Source: Dimorphilus gyrociliatus
Taxonomy: Eukaryota > Annelida > Polychaeta > Dinophilidae
Reading direction: 5' to 3'
DNA length: 64,000 nt
Assembly: GCA_904063045.1 (NCBI GenBank)
Contig: CAJFCJ010000001.1
Location: 2,735,501 to 2,799,500 of the forward strand
Part shown: positions 1-11,475 of the stretch, piece by piece
Numbering within the stretch: the first letter of the stretch is position 1
How the letters are laid out: each line of letters opens with the position of its first letter
Notes under the pieces: model-generated
The model's database searches: none
Told to the model about the DNA's origin: nothing
Seen by the model: only the letters and a program-made list of their open reading frames with translations
Made by a program: the position numbers and the translations under genes

Positions 1-407
1 TATGAAACAATTTTTTCTTTTTATTCATTCGTTTAAGACATTATAGGCCTAATTGTACTTTCTTATTTTAGACTAGTTTTTCTTTGTCTTACATAATAAA
101 ACTAGGTAAGTATTAGACGTCTTTTTTTTATTTAGATCATAAGAAGGAGTAGAATTCATTGAAAGATCGAATATGAAATGAAAAAAGGTAACTGGGAAAA
201 AGGAGGAAGAAGAGAGATAAAATTGAAAGAAGTGAAGATTAGAAATTATTAACATCTCAGTAAATTTTGTCAGAATTTTGAATGCTGTTTTTATTTTTAT
301 AAGAAAGCTGAAGGCAAGTTTCATGGGAAGGATTCTTCAATAAAAAGAGCACCTTTTAAATTATTTGCTTTTCTTCATTTTATAATTCCAATACTCTTTC
401 AACTCTC
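1..407. other. Region downstream of PKG, no gene seen
   Basis: AT-rich sequence after the PKG stop (on the minus strand). It presumably includes the 3' UTR. An 83-codon open frame here has no family resemblance and low-complexity composition; I see nothing else. Confidence 0.6.
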
Positions 408-2927
408 TTAAAAATTTTCGTCCCAACCAGAAATTTCATCTTCGGGGATGGTCGTATCTTTTTCATAATGGTCGAACACTGAAGTATCTGTAGGACCATT
501 TAGAGTTGGTTTGATGGATTTTGGTACTGGAATGGATCTAGATCTTAAACCATCCCAATCGAAACCTTGAAACCATCTGTGTTTCCTTATTTCCATTAGT
601 CCATTTTTACCATACCCTAATCTTTCTGTTGGATTACTTTTGCATAATTTTTTTATGAGGTTTGTGGCGTTCCTTCCAACCTTTTTAGGCATATCTAACT
701 TTTCTACACCTTCTAAAATTATATTATAAGTTTTCATAGGATCTGGAGCAACAAACGGAGGGTTTCCCGTTAATAACTCAAACATTAAAATTCCTATGGC
801 CCAATAATCAGCGGCAAAGTCATGGCCTTTATTTAAAATAATCTCTGGAGCAACGTATTCTGGAGTACCGCAAAACGTCCACGTTTTTCGTCCTGCCATT
901 AATTTCTTGGCAAAACCGAAGTCGACAAGCTTAACGAAGCCGGATGAGTCGACAAGTAGATTTTCTGGTTTAAGATCTCTATATATAATATTTTTGTTAT
1001 GAAGATATTCAAAAGCCTCTAATACGCATGCCACGCAAAATCTAGCCGTTGGATCATCAAAAGTACCGTTAATTCTGAGCACGGTCCATAATTCTCCGCC
1101 TAAGCAGGCTTCCATTAGGAGATAAACAAATTTCCTATCTCTAAACGTCTTAAACAATTTAGCTATAAATGGCGAATCAGCTTCCATCATTATCTTCTTT
1201 TCTGATTTGACATGTTCCTGCTGTCTTGTTTCCACAATATGCTTCTTCTTTAAGCATTTTAAAGCTAATGATTGGCCAGGAAAGAACGAGGAGGTTACTA
1301 ATTCAACTCTACCGAATCCTCCAACTCCCAATGTTGCAACAATATTTAAATGATCCAATTCTATATTCTTGTATTTATCGAGTACTTGAATGACGGAACC
1401 GCCTGAGGTACCGCTTATCCTGTTAAGCGTTAAATCGTATTAAGAAATCATTATCGAGAACTTTTTATAGGCTTAAAAAGAACTACTTGTATGTGTTTGC
1501 AAATACTAAAATCTCTCACCTGATCAAATAGCTATAGCGTATTTATTTAACTAAATAGCCGCAAATAGTCAAATATAGACCCTAAAGCACCCCAATAGCA
1601 CTAATAATGATAATATTGTAAATAAATTTTTATACCTAACTAATTAATACGAAAGAGATTATATTCGTTTTGTATGTTTGTTTTTTAATTAATTCCATTA
1701 ATTACTCAAAATGAGTTTAATTAGATACTTACTTTTTATCATCTTCTCCCGTATATCTTTTATTTGCTAATTCGTCTCGTAATTCGTTTAAATCTCCCAC
1801 CAATTGGCAGAAAGCGTCTCTTTCAACAGTTAAACAGACAACTTTTGAAGCTGCTATTACAGAAGCTGTCCTGTATTCTTCGCTGAGCAACGCTTTTTCC
1901 CCGAAATATTTTCCAGCTCCTAGCCTATTTAACTCAATAGCCGTTCCTTCGTCTGTTCTTTTTTCAACCCTGACATGTCCTTCATTAATAATAAAGAAGG
2001 TATCTCCTCTTTCACCCTCCCTGACAATATGATCTCCCTCAAAGTAGCAATCTTCCTCGATAACATCAGCTATTTTGGCCAACTGCTCTTTTCCCAATTT
2101 CTCCAGCAATTCAACTTTTTCCAGATACTTCATATATCTATCTTGTCTTTCCAATCCAGATTTCATCATGATAGTCTTGAACACTTTTCTATCCAATACC
2201 CATAATTTTCCGTCTTCCAAAGCTTGTATGGACGCCGTCCTGGAACAATTGTACAAAATGGCTAGCTCCCCGATTACTTTGCCTGGTTTTATGTGGCCCA
2301 AGGTTTTACCATCCTGCGTCACTTCCAGGCATCCCTGGGCTAATACATACAAGGCATTTCCAGGTTCACCTTGTTTACATATGAATTCTTTTTGGGAAAT
2401 CATTTTTTCGTACATACTTTCAACAACCTCCACAACCTGAGATGTTTCGAGGTTCTTAAGAAAGTCATTGTTAGTTATAGCATCTTTAATCAGTTGTTTA
2501 GAACTGAAAAAGAAAAGAAAAAGAAGCGTTTAATCACAGTAAACAGTACCATTGGGAATGATCCAGGCTAAATCGTAAGTAAATATTATTGACAGAACAG
2601 TAAGAATATAACTAATTGTGGAGGATTTTGTAAGAGGAAAAGAAACTGATTTATTAGTACAATGAATAATGAACAATTCGTGAGTTTACAGTTAAAGTTA
2701 GCTTAAAATATTCCACTTGAAGGCGTCAAGAGTCTGTACAAAAAGTTACTCTCATTTTTTAAAGCCGACAATACGCTATCCTTATCAGTAATTTTTATTC
2801 AACGACGACTGTAAAAAGATTCAACAAAGAAGAAATAAAATAAAGTATAATTTACGAGAAATGACTGTTAAATGACACGCTTGTACAAAAAAAAGGAAAG
2901 AGAGAAAGAGAAAGGAGAAAATCGGAA

Positions 2928-2972
<45 letters not shown>

Positions 2973-3685
2973 CTATTCTTTTAGAGAGATGAATAGATTT
3001 CAATTATCTATTTTTAAGAAGGTAAGAATAAAAAAAAGCATGACGGGAAAAGAAAGTCGCTTTATCAGTTCCTTGGAGTATGTAACTTTGAATGATTTAC
3101 GATAAGGCCTACGATTCTATGACGACGAGTTTTCGCGGTGTTTACCTAACGCAAACAACCGCTTGCAGTTTCTCTAGCGTTTATACATAACAAAAAACAA
3201 CTGACAATTTTTGTTTAAATAATAATATCATGGTAAAAATGAGGTTTTAAAAAACACGACAAGGAAGAAATAGACAAGAAAGAGGAACGAGTGTTGAATT
3301 TGGTGTAAAAGGAAAGATGTAGTAAGATGAGGAATGAGAAATAAGGAAAGAAAATATATTCTAACCGGAAATCCTTATTGTGATGGATCAGTTCAAAGGC
3401 AACATTTGTTGCGTTGCTAGCCGTCCACGTTTCACCCGAAACGGCGAATTTTGCCCTCCTCTTTTGACCGCTCCGTAAGATCGGTTCTATCTCTAAGTCA
3501 TTTGTTTCTCGTAAGACGGATTGAAGTTTTTGAATTTCATGTTTAAGTTTTTCTATTTCACGGTCCTTTTCATTAAGTAAACGCCGACTTCTCTCTAATT
3601 CTTCACCTCTACCTTCCAACAAAATTCGAAGTTCGGTGGTCGAATGACCAGTCGGTCGAACGCCACCACTGGCTGCCGAACCCAT
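408..3685 (-). CDS. PRKG: cGMP-dependent protein kinase (PKG)
   Basis: Serine/threonine kinase activated by cGMP. Three coding exons on the minus strand, 3366-3685, 1733-2503 and 408-1419, join in frame to about 700 residues, the usual PKG length. Order: N-terminal leucine/charged coiled coil (dimerisation); two tandem cyclic-nucleotide-binding domains, each with the phosphate-binding signature ([14 protein letters not shown] and [14 protein letters not shown]); then the kinase with glycine loop GVGGFGRVE, catalytic [11 protein letters not shown] and APE, and the AGC-type tail ending GWDENF. The start chosen is the ATG at 3685, giving MGSAAS, a Gly2/Ser6 myristoylation pattern like vertebrate PKGII. 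Exon 1 ends CG|GTTAG and rejoins as arginine before SKQLIKDA, matching the family. The intron between exons 1 and 2 carries a (TC)n microsatellite. Type I versus type II was not settled, so the symbol is left generic. Confidence 0.95.
2932..2969. repeat. (TC)n microsatellite in PKG intron 1
   Basis: About 19 TC units, uninterrupted until a final CG, in the intron separating the N-terminal PKG exon from the cyclic-nucleotide-binding exon. Confidence 0.9.
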
Positions 3686-5507
3686 GAATCTATTTGCCAA
3701 TTTTTATTTTTTTCCACCAGCGCCCTCTATGAATGATTGAATTATTAAATAATTTTTGTGATGTTGCACTTTTCCTCTCGTACTCGTTAAAGTTTATATT
3801 ATACTTTACTGGAAATATCCACGTTTAGTAGGAAATAGCTTTATTCGCCTCAGAAATAAACTTCATCATAAGATGAATGAAAATAAACAAACAAACTTTT
3901 TTATTGCATATTTTACTTATTTACGTAACAGATTAAGAAGATTTATTATAAATAAAAAAATATACCTTTATTGGTTATAATTGTCCACAAACTTTATGTA
4001 TAGATATCAGTGAAGTCTTTTAATAGTATAGTAATTTATACAATTATAACCTGTTATATCAAATATCTATTCATAATTAATTCTTCCTTTTTATAAGTGT
4101 TTTTTAAAACTTTATATTCATTAGGAAATCTATTATATTATTTTACTGACTTAGTCTCTTTTTAATCCAATCGATGACTGACTTTTAAAGAAACTTATAA
4201 TAAAAATAAAAAAAATCGTGTGAAATACTCTTAACAAAACTGGTATGAATATTAAAAATTAAGAAATGATGTATTGTTTTTTTTTTATTAAAAAAATCGT
4301 TATTCCTGTAAAGATTTAAAGTCAAATTAGACTCTTTGTAGTATAATTTCCTGTTCAATACTTTAATTTTTGCCGTTATATTTTCGAGTTGATCATATAT
4401 AAAACAGGCGGTTACTTAGTTTTATCGAATCCCTATAATATCGAGCTGTTTTTCTTGTCCTGAAGGAACTAATTTTGTTTTCTATACATCATTGACGGTT
4501 TTTGAAAGACGCATATTCTCCAAATTGTTTACAACAGGGCGTACTTAATACAAAAACAATATCCTAATTTTACTTTCTTCCATTGGTGTGAAACTTGTTT
4601 GTAAACAATGTTTTAATCTTTTAAAACTTCTTTTAAAAATAGTATGAGAAGTTACGCGGTTGTATTTGTCAAGTAATGATCTTTCCATTTCTCTGATCAG
4701 ACCAACAGATTCCATAACTGAAAAAAATAAATACGATATTCAATGAAAGGCATTGAGAAGCATTCTTTTTTGATTGAAGTGGACAGTTCTCTCATGAAAG
4801 AACTTCCGCCGGAACTTCTAAGGCAAATGTCCTAAAATATATAGATCTATACAAAAAACTCACCCCATTCTACACCTATCGCTTTATATAGCAAAATATC
4901 TTCTCTTCTAACTAAATAAAACAGTCATTTTAAGACTAATATTCAAAACAGAAAAACAAGCTAATATTTTATATGTTATTGATTTTAAAACATATAAGAA
5001 AGGTATTTTAAGAGACTATTATCAAAGATTTAAAAGATATATAATAGCTTGATATTAGAAGGACATACAAAGTAATAAAAACAAAAATTTGTCTGTTTTT
5101 TTGTTTAGCTCATTAAAAATTACATTTAAGAAGGAGGAACTAATTAAACCATATACAAAATGATAATAACAATTGCTTAAATTTGAGTAATATATATATA
5201 TATATATTTGTTTTAAGAGGTCTAATATCTCATTTGTACCTTAAAGCTTGACTTGGGATAATAAATATCCATTAAACATCTCTCGGAAATAATAGAGAAC
5301 TAATTTATAAAAAAGAACTTTTTTTCTAAATTTCTAATAGCGTTCTATTCTCTTTCACTTTTGAAAAAAATTTTGAGTTCAAATAAACTGGTGAAAAAAT
5401 GTATGTTTTACTATTCCAAGTCGACAATTTCTAACAAGACTAAATATCTCTAAAAGTCGAATAGCTGATAGAAAATAATTAATATATCGTTTTGATATAA
5501 CTGAAAT
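3686..5507. other. Divergent intergenic region PKG/COG2
   Basis: 1.8 kb of AT-rich DNA between two divergent starts. It contains the PKG 5' UTR/promoter side and a short (TA)n run near 5191-5208. No open frame or RNA gene was recognised. Confidence 0.6.
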
Positions 5508-8265
5508 ATGACTGCAGACGATAGTTTGTATGACCTACCAAAGCCACATGCTAAACTATGCTTTGATATTGAAGACTTTGCTAAAGTATTATTTCATCTC
5601 TTTATATATTATATTATCGCTCATTTTATATTTCAGGCGAATTTTGATGTTGATCAATTTGTGATAGAATGTCGTAGAAAAGTTCCTCTAGAGTCTTTAA
5701 GGGAAGATTTACAAAAATACCTGGATATATTACAGGATTCTATGGTTGAAATAATTAACAAAGATTATGCCGATTTCGTTAGGTTGTCCACTAATTTGGT
5801 GACCCTAGATAAGTCTATTAATGGATTAAAAGATCCTTTAGTGAATATTCGAGAAAAATTAAATGATTCCAATGGTGAATTGGAAGTAAAGGTTTCCGAA
5901 ATTGAAATGAAACTTCAGAAAGAAGATGATATCAGGGAGAAAAAAGTATATATCTTTTATTAATTATATTTATAGAATGCAATTATACTCTTTCTTAGAA
6001 TTTAATAAGGCGACTTATGAACATAATGAGCTCGGTCGAAAATATTGAGGGACTACTTGGTTTAGAAGAAAATGGCACAATTTCCGAAAATGAACTGTAA
6101 GAGTTTTTATTTAATTAATAAAATAAAATAGTTTCTGTTATCGCACGTTTAAGCATCACAAACGATTATAAATTGGAGAGGGTCGCGTCAATATTCAACA
6201 AACTGCAGTTCGACGTCAACCAGTGCAGAAATTGTTCCTTGGTGCAAAATTTAAGACCTGTAAGTTAATCTGGTAGAAAATTATTTAAAAGAGTTAGATA
6301 TAAAGCTCTGACATTAATATTAATATTATCTTTATCGTTCTTGTCATTTTTAGAGGATTAGTGCCATAACAAGCGCTCTTCAATCAAATTTGGAGACTGC
6401 TTTACACCAGAGTCTAATGTTGAACGATGTTGCTGTGATAAGAAAATGTCTAAGAACATACGCCCTTATAGATAAATGTAAAGATGCAGAAGAGCTCTTT
6501 CAGTCAGCCATTGTGTCACCTTACTTTGAAAAGGTTTAGATATTTAGTGCAATTTATCTTTAAATTAAAAAAATTCTTAATTGATCCATTTTTTTAGGTC
6601 ATTACAGAGGAATACATTGCTAATAATCCAAGAGGTCTGCAAGTTGTCTATGAAAGTATATTAAACTTTATTCCAAAACATTGCAAGAGCGTTAGAGAAG
6701 CCGTTATCGGACCAAAAGATGAAAATGCTCATATTCCAGGATTTGAATTTGTAGTAAATGCCGTTTGGCCTGAAGTAATTGGTCGAATTCTCGAAGATCT
6801 GACGTCAATTTTTAATGCTGGAAATCCAGAAAGATTTTTTGAGGTTGTTTTGTGTTTATCATAATGTGACACATTTTATTTCTTGTAAAAATAACTAAAT
6901 GATTATGTGTTATACAGAAATATACTCTAAGTATGGAATTTGTAACAAATTTCGAAAAGCATTGCTCTTCTCAACAATCAGTGAAAAAGTTACGAAGTTC
7001 TCCAGCATATCAGTCATTTATGAACAAATGGAGCTTACCAGTTTATTTTCAAATAAGGTGATTTAATCTTAATCATAAAATTAGATTTCTTAATGGCTAT
7101 TAACTATTAATATTTTTCATAGATTTCAAGAAATCGCTGGTCAGTTGGAGGGTGCAATAGAAAGTAATAATAATGAAATGGTCAAAGAAGGAAAATTCTA
7201 TTTGAAAATTACAGAAAGTCTCTGGCATTGTTTGAGCAGATGTTGGGCAGGCGATGTTTTTGTACCGAGTTTAGTTCATAGATTTTGGAAGTTTACTCTT
7301 CAATTAATATCTCGATATAGCTCTTGGATGGAAAGTGCCTCTGGTGATGAAACAATTTTAACACTAATAACAGTTGATGCTTTCTCTTTAATCGCAAAGG
7401 TAAACATAATTTTAATCTATTGAAAACAAAACAATTAGAATTTTTACCGTTACTTGATAAATAAAGCTTCCTTCATTCTACCAAACCAAAATTCTCCCGC
7501 GACTTCTGGCTCTGGGCCTGAATGATTATAAGCAACTCGAAAAATCTCTTAACTGCTGTTATGAAAGTTTAGATGAAAAAGCAAAACTTTTATTGAATAA
7601 GGTACAAAGAATTGTTATAAACAAAAGCTCGGAGCAGTTAAAGAGTGTTAATGAGTTACCTCGCCTGTATAGACGAACAAACAAAGAAGTAAGTAAATAT
7701 TTTATTTGCTTTAACTTTTATTGAATTGACTTTTTCCTTTCATTATAACAGGTACCTACGAAGCCTTCGAAATATATTACTACATTTTGTAACATTCTAA
7801 CTGCTTTTGTCAATAAAGCTGCAACCTTTCTCCCAGAAGAGAAAAAAAAGAGTGTTATTTTAGAAATTATACTAGAAATATCCAATCAGTAAATATAATA
7901 CTTTATCATTAAGTAAATATCAATTTGTAAAAACATATCTCTATTATAGATTTGAACTGGTAACGGATGAACTTCTTGTATCCGTTAAGAAAACAGAAGA
8001 AAGTCTAAGAAGACTTAAAAGAAAAACTCGCGCTAATACTTCGCCAGGAAGCATATCGGATGATGATAAAATTCGCATGCAAATTATTTTGGACATTGAC
8101 TCATTTCGCGTTCAGGTTGTTTTATATTTATGTTATATCAAATATGTATCTTCAATTGTAAATTGTTCGTTTTTTTTTAAACAGGCCAAAGAATTTGGCG
8201 CAGAGAGTCAAATTGAAAATTTATCAAAGTTATCGGATAGGGCGAAATCTGATATGACTAGTTGA
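5508..8265 (+). CDS. COG2: Conserved oligomeric Golgi complex subunit 2
   Basis: Subunit of the COG tether (lobe A), which captures retrograde vesicles at the Golgi. Twelve exons: 5508-5585, 5637-5945, 5999-6096, 6154-6259, 6354-6533, 6598-6843, 6918-7057, 7123-7399, 7467-7688, 7752-7888, 7950-8115 and 8185-8265. They sum to 2040 nt and a 679-residue protein with no frame break. The opening LPKPHAKLCFDIEDF and then NFDVDQFVIECR match the COG2 N-terminus. INKDYADFVRLSTNLV, FKYTLS-type core, PRLYRRTNKEVP near residue 520 and SDDDKIRMQ near the C-terminus are all recognisable family landmarks. Introns are 50-100 bp. Human COG2 is somewhat longer (about 740 residues); the difference lies in a low-complexity middle linker. 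The neighbour upstream (PKG) is divergent. Confidence 0.95.
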
Positions 8266-9032
8266 TAGAACAATAACTATTCAAATGAAAACTGTACATA
8301 TTAGGAAATTATTTTTCCAAAAAGCATGAAATTAATTCAATATTATTAAAGAAGCGGGAAATTTAAGATGGAATAATAAATATACTCCTATTCTTATTTG
8401 AGAATAAGAAAATTTAAATTTAAAATGATTTAAGCTGCAAAAATATTTACATATTTTTATTTAATAATCCTTTTGAAGTCTTTGAAAAAGATTGAAACAC
8501 GAAAGAAAATAGTTAATAAAGTCTTAGACAACAATAACAAGAGTGCGTTTTAAATAGAAACGTCTTGAAAATTATATAAACAATATCTATTGGCTTCTTT
8601 GTTGGATATATTGCTGTAACTAAGGAAAGTACGTGTTTGCTCAGACTATTGTTTAAGTACACAAACAGATGGAGAAAAGGCTAAAAATACCAAAGACAGG
8701 TCATATTAATTTTTGTATTTGTCATAATTGATAAGCATATGACTTGGAAATGCTGATAAATAAATACTGAGTAATAAATATTTACCATAAATTACCCAGA
8801 GTAATCATAACAAAGTCGCTATGAGATGGTAACTTTAGCAGCTTTCTGAATAAGATTGTTTATGATATATTTAAAGTTAAGCTTATTGGAAAAAGTCGTG
8901 TCGTGTAAATATAAACATACACAAAACTCTTCACATGCAATTGAACATAGTTTAGTTAATTTTTAAAAATTTCTTGTTTACCGGAAACTTTTCCAGCGAA
9001 AAATGGTAGAGATGGACAATTTCTAAAAAAGC
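8266..9032. other. Intergenic region COG2/NOPCHAP1
   Basis: AT-rich. It holds the COG2 3' UTR (AATAAATA around 8375 may be its poly(A) signal) and the NOPCHAP1 promoter. Nothing else seen. Confidence 0.5.
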
Positions 9033-9610
9033 ATGGCTACTCCTAGCGAGAAGCGCGAAGAAGAACAAGATCAACCAAAGGACTCTACAGAATCCGTTGA
9101 CTTGCCAGATAAACGAAAACGAAATTTACTTGAGTTTGAAGATGTTCCGCGTTAGTAATTAAGATTGATATTCTTTTTAAAACAAATTCATTTATGATCT
9201 AATAATTTACATCCATTATCGCTCATTTTATTTAGCTATTAAACAGAAATTAAATCTTAAATACAAGGAAAAACCTAGTTGCCTTAAAACAAGAAAATTA
9301 CCGGAAAGTTCGGGTAAGTTAATTCTGTACTTAAATCATGTAGAAATACAATAAGCCTTTAATTACAGTATTATCAAAAGTTAAAGCTTTTCTACCAACT
9401 TTCAAAGCTGATAATGAAAAGATTTTATCAAATGCCGAAGAGCATCAAATAGAAAGTCGAGAAGAGGATGAAAAGGTTATTGAAATGAACATTGCTTTGT
9501 GCGAAATGAATAGTAGTGACGAAGAATCTGATGAAAACGTACAAAGTAGTTCTTTAGACAGTTCTTCAGATGAAGAAATGCAACCCAGAAAAAAAATCGA
9601 AGAATTATAA
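9033..9610 (+). CDS. NOPCHAP1: NOP protein chaperone 1-like (C12orf45 family)
   Basis: Small nuclear factor that in mammals links NOP58 to the R2TP complex during box C/D snoRNP assembly. Three exons, 9033-9150, 9236-9313 and 9369-9610, give 145 residues and join in frame. The recognisable core is the helical stretch VLSKVKAFLPTFKADNEK followed by KVIEMNIALCEMNSSDEE. This parallels the human motif with FLP, NEK and the V-I-x-M-x-[VI]-A-L-x-E-M-N block. The C-terminus is an acidic/serine tail ending in lysines, as in the family. It is too broken up by introns to appear as a long open frame. It lies about 770 bp after COG2 and converges on MRPL45, with only 177 bp between stop codons. The assignment rests on one conserved block, hence less than full confidence. 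Confidence 0.8.
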
Positions 9611-9787
9611 TATTAATAATTGCTTTTAATTGTTGATAAAATGTTGTAAAGATAGTTATATTCCTTATTATTTTGGAGCAGGGATGATTTAATAGTTATT
9701 CGTAGATAAACGTTTGATAATTATCACATAACTACACAGCAGGATTTTACAATAAGAGTTTCATAAAAGAAATTAATGTTCATTAAC

Positions 9788-11109
9788 CTATGACTGAGCA
9801 ACAGCAACAGCTTCACTTGTTTCTTTATCGGATTTTTCATCTTTTACCTCAGGAAAATTTGGCTTTCTTAATGTCCTATAAACTGGTTGCGTCGAAGGTA
9901 ACCAGCTTGGTACTATTTTACCATGAATTCTCCAAATACCATATTCATTTGATAAATGTTTTTCGAATACAACATAATCTAGAACGTCTCTAACCATATT
10001 TTCGGATCCGTACATTAATCTATAAGTTAAAAGTTGTGTACATTTTGATGAACCAAAAAAATTACAATTTCTTACCTTCCAAATCTATCATAAACAGCTA
10101 AAGTTTGACGAGTATGAAATCTTACTGTTACTTGACCATAAACATTATCCTTAGATAACATATCTAAGGTTCTGACATGAACAACTCTGGGAGGCTCAAG
10201 GGATTCGATAAAATCCCATTTAACCGTTTTCAAATTAAAATTCCAAGTTAACTCCTAAAGTTTATTTAAGAAAAACAAGGTTATTTGGAAAGCATCGCTG
10301 ATTTTAATCGAAATTTATTGAATGAAAAATAAAGAACTTACTGGATAGGCTTTTTCAGAAACTAATTCGTGTAATTTTTCTTCATTGGCCTTAATGCTGT
10401 TAATTTTAGTTAAACGGCTTTAGAAAAACATGGAGAGAAATAATTGAAAACTTACTCATTTAAACAGAAATTAGCCTCTTTATAAATTGCATCAGCTATA
10501 TCGGGAAAAGTCTTAACGTTAAAGTCTTCGTCGAATTGACGAATTTTCCTAGTTTGCATGTAGCTCTTTCCTTTTTTTTCAAATTCAGTAAACTTTTGCT
10601 TTGTACCCTCTCCAGAGAGCAAGCTGGATCTTCCGTCTCCCTCTGGTGGAACGTATGGTTCAAATATCGTACCACTCGCAGATATGGTTAAATCTTTCTC
10701 CTTAAATGTTCGAGGGGGAGGTTGACCAGTCTTTTTAGTATGAGAACGTAGCTCCTCCATCGTCATATTTGACTCTCGGCGTAATTTGTCGTAATCGGGC
10801 TTGTCGATTTTATATGTCTTTTGCCATCTCTCTTTACGGAACTTTGGATTATAGTGCTTGTCTAGGACAGCCGTGGTATGAATACAGGCATTACTGGATT
10901 TATGTCCCTGAGGATGAGCGATAAAAGAGTTTAAATAGGATATTGCTGCTTTAGTAAAATAAATCGCGAGTAATTTTAAACAAATTATACTTGCAGAAAA
11001 TTTTACAAATAATATTATATAAACATGATAATCTGTTCAAAAAACAAAGACTTACTCGTAGTGTTTGGTCAAAAATCCTGCGAGATAAAAGTCTCACATG
11101 GAACGCCAT
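9788..11109 (-). CDS. MRPL45: Mitochondrial large ribosomal subunit protein mL45
   Basis: Tim44-like component of the mitochondrial 39S subunit that sits near the exit tunnel and helps anchor the ribosome to the inner membrane. Five exons: 11056-11109, 10456-10907, 10342-10396, 10076-10254 and 9788-10019, giving 323 residues in frame. Exon 1 encodes [18 protein letters not shown], a basic amphipathic presequence typical of mitochondrial import. Diagnostic blocks are [50 protein letters not shown] and [19 protein letters not shown], then KIVPSW. All align without gaps to the known mL45 pattern. It is head-to-head with DNAI2 (366 bp between the two ATGs), so the two share a promoter region containing an NRF1-like site and an X-box. 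Confidence 0.96.
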
Positions 11110-11367
11110 TTTAAACTAAATTGTGTCTGTAGTTATGGACTTTGCAAGTATTGCTTTTCGGTAGTAGATTGTTCTATTATCGCCAATACTAAAAGCTTAT
11201 TTAATGATACAAAATAATAAAGCGTTCAATTTTTAAATAGAAAACTACACATTTTTTTATTTTGACTATGACTTGTGTAACCGAACGAAACATGATTACA
11301 TATTTCAAGTTTCAAAGATAATTGTTCCTATAGCAATTGCCACATTTATAACCGGGGATCTGCCTTT

Positions 11368-11379
11368 GAGCATGCGCAG
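11368..11379. promoter_or_regulatory. NRF1-like site between MRPL45 and DNAI2
   Basis: GAGCATGCGCAG contains the GCATGCGCA core of the nuclear respiratory factor 1 motif. It lies one base before the X-box, in the divergent promoter of a mitochondrial ribosomal protein gene. NRF1 commonly drives such genes; use here is inferred. Confidence 0.5.
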
Positions 11380-11380
11380 T

Positions 11381-11394
11381 TTAACCATAGCAAC
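11381..11394 (+). promoter_or_regulatory. RFX X-box upstream of DNAI2
   Basis: TTAACCATAGCAAC: right half AGCAAC is a perfect RGYAAC, the spacer is 2 bp, and the left half differs from GTNRCC by one base. It ends 81 bp before the DNAI2 ATG. RFX factors bind such sites in promoters of ciliary genes in many animals. Confidence 0.6.
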
Positions 11395-11475
11395 AAAGCG
11401 GGTACATAGTTACCTGAGCATACTATCCCAATTTGACTGTTGTTAATAAGAAATTTCAAAAAATAAACTAACAAT

